A stretch of DNA of 55,299 nucleotides from Scytonema sp. RU_4_4. GTDB lineage: Bacteria > Cyanobacteriota > Cyanobacteriia > Cyanobacteriales > Nostocaceae. Below the pieces are notes generated by a model. It worked only from the letters and a program-made list of their open reading frames with translations. It was not told the DNA's origin and ran no database searches. The stretch lies in contig JAAUSC010000020.1 in the NCBI GenBank assembly GCA_012031965.1, positions 1 through 55,299 of the forward strand, in the 5' to 3' direction. This document shows positions 17,467-25,409 of this stretch, piece after piece; within the stretch, counting starts at the first letter, position 1; each line of letters begins with the position of its first letter. The position numbers and the translations under genes are program-made.

Positions 17467-18804
17467 GTGGGAAACAAAATTCAACTGATAGACAGGATAC
17501 GACTGGCTTTTGCTGTGTCAGTCGCAAAAAGCGTCACTTTAGGAGTGCGATCGCTCCGCTTGGGTGCGGCGAGTGTCTTACCAGGTTCTCTGGCGCGTCG
17601 CATTGAACCCCGATTGTTGAAGTTATTAACTCAACAAGTGAAAAACGGAGTCATTTTAATTGCTGGTACCAATGGCAAAACAACGACATCACTGCTGCTA
17701 CGCACAATTCTAGAACGCAAAGGGTATCGTGTTGCTCACAATTCGACAGGCGCAAATCTAGAAAACGGCTTGATGACTGCGCTGTTGGAAAGCACTAACT
17801 TAGTCGGCGAACTAGATGTTGATTACGCTATTTTAGAAGTCGATGAAAATATCCTACCAAAGATTCTCGCACCAACTCAGCCTCGGATCATCCTGTGTTT
17901 AAACTTGTTTCGCGATCAACTGGATAGATATGGGGAAGTTGACACAATTAGCAAACGTTGGACAAAAGTCATTTCTGAACTTCCAACAGAAACAGTTGTC
18001 ATTCCTAATGCTGATGATCCAACCTTATCTTATCTTGGTCAGCAGCTACCCCAGCGGGTGTTATTCTTTGGCTTGAATGAGCCAGAAAATTATTTAGAAG
18101 AAATTCCTCACGCCGTCGATTCTATATTTTGTCCTAGTTGTGGACACTCACTGGATTACAAAGGTGTTTACTTGTCCCATTTAGGAGATTTTCACTGTCC
18201 TAAGTGTGGTTTTAGTAGAAGTCAACCCGTGCTTGATAGCAGTGAATTTCCACAAATACTTGTAGGCTTATATAACAAATATAATACTTTGGCAGCCGCT
18301 AGCGCTGCTGTGGAGTTAGGAGTTGATGAAGCGACTATCCTAGATACTATTAACAACTTCCAAGCTGCATTTGGTCGTGCTGAAGAGTTAGAAATTAATG
18401 GTAAACGAGTACGAATTTTGTTATCAAAAAATCCTGTGGGGACAAATGAAACCATTCGCGTAGTCACTCAAAGTCTTGACAAAACAACACTGCTTGTGCT
18501 TAACGACAGGACACCCGACGGAACTGATGTATCTTGGATTTGGGATGTCGATACAGAGAAACTAGTAGAACGGGGAGGGACTTTAGTTGTGAGTGGCGAT
18601 CGCCTTTATGATATGGCGCTACGTTTGCGTTACAGCGAAAAGACTCCTGAAAGTCAATTTAATCTAATTATCGAAGAAGATTTGCGGCAAGCAATTGCAA
18701 CTGCCCTGGAACACACACCAGATAATGAAACTTTGCACATATTACCTACCTATTCTGCCATGCTCGAAGTGCGAGAAGTGCTGACAGGCAGAAAAATTCT
18801 ATAA
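17467..18804 (+). CDS. murT: Lipid II isoglutaminyl synthase, MurT subunit
   Basis: The 445-residue protein starts at GTG 17467. It has a Mur-ligase ATP-binding loop (LIAGTNGKTTTSLLLRTIL), a central domain with a four-cysteine zinc ribbon (CPSCGHSL and CPKCGFSRS) and a C-terminal DUF1727-like domain. MurT activates the D-Glu alpha-carboxylate of the lipid II stem peptide so that GatD-derived ammonia can amidate it. gatD lies about 830 bases downstream, separated by a DinB gene and repeats. Confidence 0.95.
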   Translation: MGNKIQLIDRIRLAFAVSVAKSVTLGVRSLRLGAASVLPGSLARRIEPRLLKLLTQQVKNGVILIAGTNGKTTTSLLLRTILERKGYRVAHNSTGANLENGLMTALLESTNLVGELDVDYAILEVDENILPKILAPTQPRIILCLNLFRDQLDRYGEVDTISKRWTKVISELPTETVVIPNADDPTLSYLGQQLPQRVLFFGLNEPENYLEEIPHAVDSIFCPSCGHSLDYKGVYLSHLGDFHCPKCGFSRSQPVLDSSEFPQILVGLYNKYNTLAAASAAVELGVDEATILDTINNFQAAFGRAEELEINGKRVRILLSKNPVGTNETIRVVTQSLDKTTLLVLNDRTPDGTDVSWIWDVDTEKLVERGGTLVVSGDRLYDMALRLRYSEKTPESQFNLIIEEDLRQAIATALEHTPDNETLHILPTYSAMLEVREVLTGRKIL

Positions 18805-18861
18805 ATAGAGTCATGGGTTTGTCGATTCGCACTTAAGCGCTTACTACGAACCTATTGTCAT

Positions 18862-18917
18862 TTTGAATATTGAATGTTGAATATTGAATATTGAATGTTG
18901 AATTTTGAATTTTGAAT
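18862..18917. repeat. Eight-unit heptamer tandem repeat (NTTGAAT)
   Basis: Eight consecutive seven-base units of the form TTTGAAT, ATTGAAT or GTTGAAT fill these 56 bases, just before the dinB start. Heptamer short tandem repeats are common in filamentous cyanobacterial intergenic regions. Confidence 0.9.
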
Positions 18918-18924
18918 TCTTTCT

Positions 18925-19416
18925 ATGCTCATCCAGCACTTTCAAATGCTTGCACGTTACAATACCTTGGCAAATCGAAAACTCTATAAAGTTTGTTCCC
19001 AACTTTCGGATGTAGAACGCAAGCGTATTAGACCAGCTTTTTTCAAAAGTATTCATGGGACGCTGAATCATATTATGGTGGGGGATCGCATTTGGATGGG
19101 ACGGTTTCAAAGCAAACAAATGCCATCTACGGGACTTGATGCTATTCTCTATGATGACTTCGATGAGTTGCGCTCAGTTCGTGTCTTAGAAGATGAGCAG
19201 ATAGAAGCTTTCATGTCTAGATTAGATCAAGATTTCGTGACCAAAACAATAAGCTACGTGAATAATCAGGGTAAGCTTTATACTGATCCAGCTAACCTAT
19301 TGCTGGCACACTTTTTTAACCACCAAACACATCATAGAGGTCAGATTCACGATATGCTAACCCAAACTGAAATTGCTCCACCAGTTTTGGATATGCACCG
19401 GATTATCCGACCATAA
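18925..19416 (+). CDS. DinB-family (DUF664/bacillithiol-transferase-like fold) protein
   Basis: The 163-residue helical protein begins MLIQHFQMLARYNTLANRKL. It has the metal-ligand pattern of DinB proteins: GTLNHIMVGDRIWM with a first His, and then HFFNHQTHHRGQIHDML with further histidines. The family includes metal-dependent thiol transferases and DNA-damage-inducible proteins; the substrate here is unknown. The gene lies between murT and gatD on the same strand. Confidence 0.85.
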   Translation: MLIQHFQMLARYNTLANRKLYKVCSQLSDVERKRIRPAFFKSIHGTLNHIMVGDRIWMGRFQSKQMPSTGLDAILYDDFDELRSVRVLEDEQIEAFMSRLDQDFVTKTISYVNNQGKLYTDPANLLLAHFFNHQTHHRGQIHDMLTQTEIAPPVLDMHRIIRP

Positions 19417-19436
19417 TTGAGGAACATTATGAATTT

Positions 19437-19537
19437 AGGACTTACGCACCATCTGCTAGAAACCCGGTTTCTTCGTTCGTATTTGGTTGCAAAACAAACG
19501 ATTTTTGGTAGAAACCGGGTTTCTTTGCGTAAGTCCT
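19437..19537. mobile_element. 101-bp MITE-like element, AGGACTTACGCA termini
   Basis: Terminal inverted repeats AGGACTTACGCA (19437-19448) and TGCGTAAGTCCT (19526-19537) are perfect. Inside are two copies of the near-palindrome AGAAACCCGGTTTCT in opposite sense. A related copy, with the right terminus intact, lies at 32688-32768, and a fragment lies near 37978. No gene is inside, so it would be mobilised by a transposase in trans. Confidence 0.8.
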
Positions 19538-19580
19538 GGAATTGTAGAGACGCTTTAAACAGAGCGTCTGCTCATAAGTG

Positions 19581-19636
19581 AGGAGTTATAAATTAGGAGC
19601 TATAAATTAGGAGTTATAAATTAGGAGTTATAAATT
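19581..19636. repeat. Four 14-bp tandem repeats carrying the gatD ribosome-binding site
   Basis: Four units of AGGAGTTATAAATT (the second has C for T) run directly into the gatD ATG. The last AGGAG (19623-19627) is nine bases from the start codon, so the repeat itself supplies the Shine-Dalgarno sequence. Confidence 0.85.
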
Positions 19637-20458
19637 ATGAGTTATCAACAGTATGAGTTAACAATTGGTTGGCTGTATCCAAAGCTGATGAGCACTTACG
19701 GTGACAGGGGTAATGTCATCTGTATAGAACGCCGCAGTCAATGGCGGGGATACAATGTCAAAGTCTTACCTTTAGATCAAAGTGCGACAGCAGCTGATAT
19801 TCGTGCAGTAGATTTGATTGTTGGTGGTGGCGCACAAGATCGCCAGCAAGAAATAGTGATGCGCGATTTGCAAGGTGCGAAAGCAGAAGCAATACGTGAA
19901 AAGATTGAAAATGGGACTCCAGGAGTGTTTACCTGTGGTTCACCCCAGTTGCTGGGACATTACTATGAACCGGGTTTTGGACAGCGCATTGAAGGCTTAG
20001 GCATATTAGATTTGGTGTCCGTACATCCTGGGGAAAATGTCCGCCGCTGTATTGGAAATTTGGTCATGGAAGTGACAGCAACTCGTCTGGCGCGGGACTT
20101 AGAAGAGATGATGGGTAGCAAACCGTATTTGATTGGTTTTGAAAATCATGGGGGACGCACTAAGTTAGGAAAAGTAGAAGCACTAGGACGCGTGGTGCAT
20201 GGTTTGGGTAACAATGGCGAGGATGGGACAGAGGGAGCATTTTATCAGAATGCCATAGCAACCTATTCTCATGGTCCCCTGTTACCGAAGAATCCCTTTG
20301 TTGCTGACTGGCTCATTCAAACAGCGCTGCGCTTGAAGTATCAACAACCTATCACTGTGACACCTCTGGATAATACCTTAGCCTTACAAGCGCGGGAAGC
20401 TATGTTTAAGCGGTTGAAGGTTAATATTCCAAGCGTTGCTGCTGCGGCTAAAGTTTGA
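19637..20458 (+). CDS. gatD: Lipid II isoglutaminyl synthase, GatD glutaminase subunit
   Basis: The 273-residue protein is a CobB/CobQ-type class I glutamine amidotransferase. The nucleophile Cys is in GVFTCGSPQLLGHYYE and the catalytic His is in TYSHGPLLPKNP. It hydrolyses glutamine and passes ammonia to MurT for amidation of D-Glu in lipid II. The N-terminal IGWLYPKLMSTYGDRGNV is typical. MurT and GatD are usually adjacent; here dinB and repeats lie between them. Confidence 0.95.
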   Translation: MSYQQYELTIGWLYPKLMSTYGDRGNVICIERRSQWRGYNVKVLPLDQSATAADIRAVDLIVGGGAQDRQQEIVMRDLQGAKAEAIREKIENGTPGVFTCGSPQLLGHYYEPGFGQRIEGLGILDLVSVHPGENVRRCIGNLVMEVTATRLARDLEEMMGSKPYLIGFENHGGRTKLGKVEALGRVVHGLGNNGEDGTEGAFYQNAIATYSHGPLLPKNPFVADWLIQTALRLKYQQPITVTPLDNTLALQAREAMFKRLKVNIPSVAAAAKV

Positions 20459-21013
20459 ATTTGAAGTCAATTGCAGGGTGCGTTAGCGCTCCTAGTAACG
20501 CACCATTTCACCATGACACTATATTTTGGACGTGTTGACAAAATTTACTCGCTTTTAACTTGTCACCAATGCTTTCTATCTGGGTTTTATATCATGTCCG
20601 GTAAATTACTTATGATATGTCATTGCGAACGGAACGAAGTGAAGTGAAGCAATCGCAAGGGTGTTGGGATTGTTTCGCTTCGCTCGCAATGACGTAATAC
20701 CATGTTTGACTGCAACTTGGTATTAGTAAGGAGAGGGAAAGATTTTAGCTAGCTAAAAGCGAGGGTGAGGTTTTGAGTGAGATGTGTGTACACCGTGTTA
20801 CGCATACGCTAAGGCGCACGCTACGCGAAGAGAATAGACCTCTTGCAAAAGTCCAAAAGTTAGAGATGTCATTCTGAACGAAACGTAGTGCAGTGAAGAA
20901 TCTCGCGAGATGTTTCGCTCCGCTCAACATGACATTTTAAGTATTTATGCAAGAGGTCTAATGACAAAAAAACGTATTTTGGCGTATTTTGAAAAAATTG
21001 GGATGTTCCCAGA
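20459..21013. repeat. Repeat-filled intergenic region
   Basis: No gene is seen in this 555-base stretch. It holds part of a TATCATGTCCGG-ended repeat (from about 20591) also present at 53885-54045. A TCATTGCGAACG / CGCTCGCAATGAC palindrome lies at about 20620-20693. A separate MITE-like unit at 20835-20960 has perfect TAGACCTCTTGCA / TGCAAGAGGTCTA ends. Confidence 0.75.
20835..20960. mobile_element. 126-bp MITE-like element, TAGACCTCTTGCA termini
   Basis: The 13-base terminal inverted repeats are exact. The interior has a second palindrome (ATGTCATTCTGAACG with CAACATGACAT). It is non-coding. Confidence 0.75.
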
Positions 21014-21949
21014 TTACCGCTGCTCAACTTGACTTTTCATCAACTTTTGTACACTCACCAAAGCACGATTCAACTCATAACCTCGCCTCTGTTGATTCTC
21101 CAAATACGCTTGCTGTTCCTCCTCAATCATCTGCACATCTTGACGCACCAAACCATCAAGAAACTTTTGCGCTGCACCAAACAAACTATCTTTCACAAAC
21201 CGCCGAAACCATACAGGTAATTTGTGTAATCGCCAAAAGGCATTTCAAGATGTGAAATGAATTAAATATGCTTTGGTTTGCGTCTCGTTCACAGGACATA
21301 GTAAACAGTAAATTTTGAAATCTTTGCCCAAGGTTGAAACCCAGTGAGGATAAAAATAACTCACATCCAAAGGTTCAGGATGAAGGCGACGCAAAGCAGG
21401 AAAAAATAATTGTGAAATCGACCAAATTTTATCTATCTTATAATAGCTTCGTGCTGTATAGTGAGCATCAACACGATGAGCATCTTCGTCAATATTTTCC
21501 AGAGATGCTTCTGCCCAAGCTTGGTAATCCTGATGTAAATGCCCGTGATACATATCCATCAGATTTTCAATTAAATATGAATAATGGGCGTTACAGTTAA
21601 TCATTGAAACTGTAGCAATGTAGTTGAGATGCTCCCACTCTGGAACACCCATCGGTTGTAGAGAATTTGCAGACAACATCTCTATATTTCCTGGAAAAAG
21701 CCAAATAAATCCGTCTTGTTCCTTGACTGGGTAACGGCGGATTTTGCAACTAGGGAGTTTCTGGTTATCTCCTAGATAAGGAACTGCTGCACATTCACCT
21801 TTATCGTTGAAGCGCCAACCGTGATAAGCACATTCCAACTCGTCGCCAATGACTTGCCCGTGACTCAGTTTAACTAACCGATGAGGACATGTATCTTCTA
21901 GGGCGTGGACTTGTCCTTTGCTGTCGCGGTAGAGTGCGATCGCCTGTTT
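21014..21949 (-). pseudogene. Rieske-type ring-hydroxylating oxygenase, decayed
   Basis: One continuous minus-strand frame encodes most of a pheophorbide-a-oxygenase-like Rieske protein. The cluster motif is CPH (in LEDTCPHRLVKLSHGQ) followed by CAYHGW. The mononuclear-iron region LIENLMDMYHGHLHQDY follows. The frame is broken by a TGA at 21245-21247, where family members would continue. After it the same frame resumes as NAFWRLHKLPVWF and ends at 21014. Upstream, a TAG precedes KQAIALYRDSKGQ, so about 50 N-terminal residues are missing. Confidence 0.85.
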
Positions 21950-22180
21950 CTACAATGTTACACCTACAGGCTGAGTTCTCACCTCACGCGAAAGAGCTTG
22001 GGAAACAACAGACATAAATTGACACATCCTCGCTATTGTTAGAATGTACCGCAAATCTTCATAATGTTCCCCCTGGGCTTTGATAGACAGCCTACGACTT
22101 AAGGAGCTAAAAATGAACACACCACACAAGCTATAAAGTAGTCTAGATGCAACAATGATGCTGTTGAGGCAAAAATCTGT

Positions 22181-22684
22181 ATGACAAGCTACCAATCCGA
22201 TCAACAAACGGTTGCGACCGAATCTACATCCACTGATGAACTCATCAATGAGATTATCGAAGAAGCAAATGACATCAACTACGTGGAGATAATTGAAAAC
22301 GTTATCGACACGCTAGAACAAGATGATAGTGCAATGGTGAGTCATCCTTCAGAAGGCGGCTATCGCTGGAAGTGCAAGTACGGTACAGTGGAGGTGTTTG
22401 TCCAACTCACTGGAACAACTGATGAAGATACCTTAACAGTTTGGTCTGCGGTGCTGAAGTTACCCGCCAAAGATGAACCCAGGTTGACGCGACAGTTGTT
22501 AGAGATGAATACATCTAGCACCTTTGAAGCACGTTTCGCTATTATTGAAAACCAAGTTGTCGTACTCACAACACGCACTCTTGCAGATTTGTCTGCTGGC
22601 GAAGCTTCCCGCTTAATTACTATTGTGGCAACTATCGCTGATAACAACGACGAAGCATTACAATCTGAATTTGGTGTGGCTTGA
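22181..22684 (+). CDS. YbjN-domain protein
   Basis: The 167-residue acidic protein has a YbjN/type-III-secretion-chaperone-like fold. An N-terminal acidic helical stretch (about 1-50) is followed by YRWKCKYGTVEVFVQL, LPAKDEPRLTRQLLEMN and EARFAIIENQVVVLTTRT. Members are thought to act in protein interactions and regulation; no specific role is known. Its stop overlaps the TTG start of the next gene. Confidence 0.82.
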   Translation: MTSYQSDQQTVATESTSTDELINEIIEEANDINYVEIIENVIDTLEQDDSAMVSHPSEGGYRWKCKYGTVEVFVQLTGTTDEDTLTVWSAVLKLPAKDEPRLTRQLLEMNTSSTFEARFAIIENQVVVLTTRTLADLSAGEASRLITIVATIADNNDEALQSEFGVA

Positions 22685-23409
22685 CTTTAGTGTGGCGATT
22701 TATTCCGTTGTTAGAAGCCTCTGGTGATGTGCAGATGGCGATTGACCGTTGGTTGTTAGAACAGCACCTGTCAGGACATCCTCCTGCTTTGCGATTTTAC
22801 ACTTGGTCGCCACCTGCGATTTCCTTGGGTTACCATCAGCATAGATATCCCGAACATTGGCAGCATTTAGTTTGGCAAGGTCAGAAAGTGGACTTGGTGC
22901 GGCGTCCTACAGGGGGACGCGCAGTCTTACATCAAGGTGATTTAACCTACGCTGTCGTGACATCTGGTGTAACATCTGGACTTGTCGGAACTCGCGTTCA
23001 GGTGTACGAAAAAATTTGTGAGTTTTTGATTCAAGGGTGGCGATCGCTCGACATAAAACTACAATACGGTACAGCCGGACGCGGTTACATTCATAACCCC
23101 AACTGTTTTGGCACTGCAACTGGTGCAGATTTAATTTTGCCAGATGGGACTAAACTCATTGGTAGCGCCCAACTGCGACGAGGTGGGGCAATTTTGCAAC
23201 ATGGTTCCATCCGCTTGCAGCCTGATGCTGAGTTATTTACTCAAGTGTTTGGCACAGAATCTTTTACTGCTGCGCAACTTCCGCAGAACCTAGATCTTGA
23301 GAAGATTATGACAGCTTTAATTGCTGCTGCTGAAGATTGTTTTAGTATCCACTTAGAAGTGCAACCACTTTCTCAGTCTGAATGGGAGGCAATAACATCT
23401 TTGAGATAA
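22681..23409 (+). CDS. Lipoate/octanoate-protein ligase family (LplA/LipM-like)
   Basis: The 242-residue protein has the biotin/lipoate A/B ligase fold with RRPTGGRAVLHQGDLTYAVV, NCFGTATGADLILPDGTKLI and GSAQLRRGGAILQHGSIRL. These enzymes transfer lipoate or octanoate to a lysine of 2-oxoacid dehydrogenases or GcvH. The LplA, LipM and LipL activities cannot be separated here. The start is TTG 22681, overlapping the ybjN-like stop, so the two are probably translationally coupled. The 3' end overlaps the convergent HD gene by 37 bases. Confidence 0.82.
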   Translation: MTLVWRFIPLLEASGDVQMAIDRWLLEQHLSGHPPALRFYTWSPPAISLGYHQHRYPEHWQHLVWQGQKVDLVRRPTGGRAVLHQGDLTYAVVTSGVTSGLVGTRVQVYEKICEFLIQGWRSLDIKLQYGTAGRGYIHNPNCFGTATGADLILPDGTKLIGSAQLRRGGAILQHGSIRLQPDAELFTQVFGTESFTAAQLPQNLDLEKIMTALIAAAEDCFSIHLEVQPLSQSEWEAITSLR

Positions 23410-23984
23410 CCAGCTGTTATACAATCCTCAATGAGTTGTTGCACAAATAACCACAGTTGAGGCGCTCCCGTCTCCACAGGCGCTACCCGTTTCATCACCT
23501 GATCACGCGTAATACCATGAATCCGCCAAGTACCCCCTTGAGTCTGCTGATTATGCAGCAAAGGCTGTATACGATCTAAGGCTGCTGCAAATTTGGCAGT
23601 GGGTGTTTCTCGTGCTTCAAACTCTTCCCAGAGGAGGCGCAATTCACTTGCTTGATCTGCTGGTAAAAGCCCGAATAGTCTCAACGCCGCTTGAGCTTCT
23701 CGTTGTGCTTTACTTTCGTTACCTTGCAAATCGTAACAAAAAGTGTCACCCGCATCAATTTCCACCAAATCATGTATCAGCAACATTTTGATAGCACGCA
23801 ACAGGACAACTTCCTCGGGAGCATATTCAGCTAATACTACCGCCATTATTGCCAAATGCCAGGAGTGTTCTGCACTGTTTTCCTGACGTGAACCATCGGT
23901 AAGAAGAGTTTGGCGGAGGATTTGCTTGAGTTTGTCGATTTCGATGATGAATTGTATTTGCTGAGTGAGTCGGCTGATTTGCAT
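23373..23984 (-). CDS. HD-domain hydrolase (YfbR/HDDC2-like)
   Basis: The 203-residue protein has an HD metal-binding signature: His in NSAEHSWHLA, the HD pair in MLLIHDLVEIDAGD, and a later Asp in AAALDRIQPLL. This matches the YfbR/HDDC2 5'-deoxynucleotidase group, which hydrolyses (d)NMPs. The substrate in this organism is not known. It converges on and overlaps the lipoate-ligase-like gene. Confidence 0.87.
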   Translation of the reverse strand: MQISRLTQQIQFIIEIDKLKQILRQTLLTDGSRQENSAEHSWHLAIMAVVLAEYAPEEVVLLRAIKMLLIHDLVEIDAGDTFCYDLQGNESKAQREAQAALRLFGLLPADQASELRLLWEEFEARETPTAKFAAALDRIQPLLHNQQTQGGTWRIHGITRDQVMKRVAPVETGAPQLWLFVQQLIEDCITAGYLKDVIASHSD

Positions 23985-24008
23985 TTTCTTGTGTTTAAAG
24001 GTATTGAA

Positions 24009-24701
24009 CTATACTCTAGAAGAAATCCGATAAGCACAACATCGCGCACCTGCCACAATATGTTCAGTGCGCTCAATGACCGCATTCTCACCCAGGACAG
24101 ATTGAAAGACTTCTAGTTCTTGAGCGCAAAGTCCTGTACAAGCAACCGCCGCAGCGCAGATAGGACAGTGATTTTCAATCAACAGGAATGAACCATCTGC
24201 TTGAAGTTCAACACAAGCCATATAACCTTCTTTAGTACGGATTTCAGCCAGCGCTTCAAGCCGTTCCTGAAATGAATTTTTACCAGTCATTTGCATTTGA
24301 TAATCTTCAATCTGCTGACGAGTTCTTATTTCCAGCAGACGTTGCAACCCAGTCTGACCAAACGCTTCTGTTACAGACTGAATTAAGCTTAACGTGAGTT
24401 CTGCGTAACCATCTGGAAAGAGACACTCAGCAGCAGGTGTTAATTGCCAAAGTTTTGCAGGACGACCCATTGTGCGGGCTTGTTCTTCATAAGTTACCAA
24501 CCGTTCCGTTTGCAGGGCGTAGAGATGTTGACGGACAGCCATTGCAGACACACCCAAACGGGAGGACAATTCTGAGGCATCCATCGGTCCAAATTGTTTG
24601 AGTAGATTCACAATCGCCCGTCGTGTCCGAATCGCGATACGCTTTGCGTCAAGCCTCCGGCTTATCGCCCTTGGCGGGGCTTTGCTGTTTTGTTTTGCCA
24701 T
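24009..24701 (-). CDS. SufR-like winged-helix regulator with cysteine-rich C-terminus
   Basis: The 230-residue protein has a winged helix (about 28-95, with MDASELSSRLGVSAMAVRQHL and GRPAKLWQLT). The C-terminal domain carries CPICAAAVACTGLCAQE and GARCCAYRI, a cysteine layout like that of SufR, the [4Fe-4S] repressor of suf genes. No sufBCDS genes adjoin it; it is divergent from ridA and a Rieske fusion gene. The first 20 codons contain a palindromic GC-rich interspersed repeat (about 24630-24690), so the N-terminus is repeat-derived or the true start is further in. Confidence 0.82.
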   Translation of the reverse strand: MAKQNSKAPPRAISRRLDAKRIAIRTRRAIVNLLKQFGPMDASELSSRLGVSAMAVRQHLYALQTERLVTYEEQARTMGRPAKLWQLTPAAECLFPDGYAELTLSLIQSVTEAFGQTGLQRLLEIRTRQQIEDYQMQMTGKNSFQERLEALAEIRTKEGYMACVELQADGSFLLIENHCPICAAAVACTGLCAQELEVFQSVLGENAVIERTEHIVAGARCCAYRISSRV

Positions 24702-24832
24702 ATCAATAAATTAAAGAAAAATCTTTACAAAGTCAACTAGGAATGAGTACTATACTTTATAAAGATATTTCTTTAGAAAAATGTCAGCAACAGACAAGAT
24801 TTTGTTCAAGCAAGGAAAAGGAGGTTATCGCA

Positions 24833-25243
24833 TTGGAAGGTTCTGAACTTCAATTCCTGAATCCTGCAGGGTTATACGATCCATCCCAGTACGGCTATAC
24901 CCATGTCGCAGTTGTACCATCGGGAGCCAAAATGGTCTATATTGCTGGGCAAGGCGGTGAAGATAAAAACGCTAATCTCGTCTCTAAAGACTTTACAGGT
25001 CAGTTAAAGCATGCTTTTGCGAATCTGCGGACGGCATTATCTGCAGTGGGCGTAAGTCCAGAACACGTAGTAAAGACTACTGTACTAATAGTTGATCATA
25101 ATGAGACTAAACTTCAGCAGTTGATTGCTGAAGTACAAGCAATGTGGGGGAATAAAGCACCTGCGTGTACCCTCATTCCTGTACCAAGACTCGCGCTGGA
25201 CGGTATGTTGTTTGAAATTGATGCTGTAGCTGTCGTTCGATGA
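24833..25243 (+). CDS. RidA-family (YjgF/UK114) protein
   Basis: I choose TTG 24833 because a perfect AAGGAGG (24818-24824) lies eight bases upstream. The product is then 136 residues, normal for RidA. The upstream ATG 24743 would add 30 residues and has AGGA only three bases away. Family features are MVYIAGQGGED, LKHAFANLRTALSAVG, VKTTVLIVDH and the C-terminal VPRLALDGMLFEIDAVAV with the conserved Arg. RidA deaminates reactive enamines and imines; this divergent member may have another role. Confidence 0.85.
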   Translation: MEGSELQFLNPAGLYDPSQYGYTHVAVVPSGAKMVYIAGQGGEDKNANLVSKDFTGQLKHAFANLRTALSAVGVSPEHVVKTTVLIVDHNETKLQQLIAEVQAMWGNKAPACTLIPVPRLALDGMLFEIDAVAVVR

Positions 25244-25409
25244 AAGTTACTCCTGTCCTGCCCGTTCGCCGCTGGGGGTTCCCGTAGAGTAGATTACCTA
25301 ATTAAAAAACCGCAGAGGCGCAGAGGACACAGAGGAAAGACCACGAAAATATCGGTAATTTTTTAGCCCCGAAGGAAGTCGTTATTTTTTTGCAATTCAA
25401 TCAAATCAT

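Noticed and set aside
21950-22207. 85-codon minus-strand frame upstream of the Rieske pseudogene
   Set aside because: It overlaps the YbjN start region, has no recognisable domain and appears to be chance.
24743-24832. Longer RidA start at ATG 24743
   Set aside because: Its AGGA is only three bases away, while TTG 24833 has a perfect AAGGAGG at the right distance and gives the usual RidA length.
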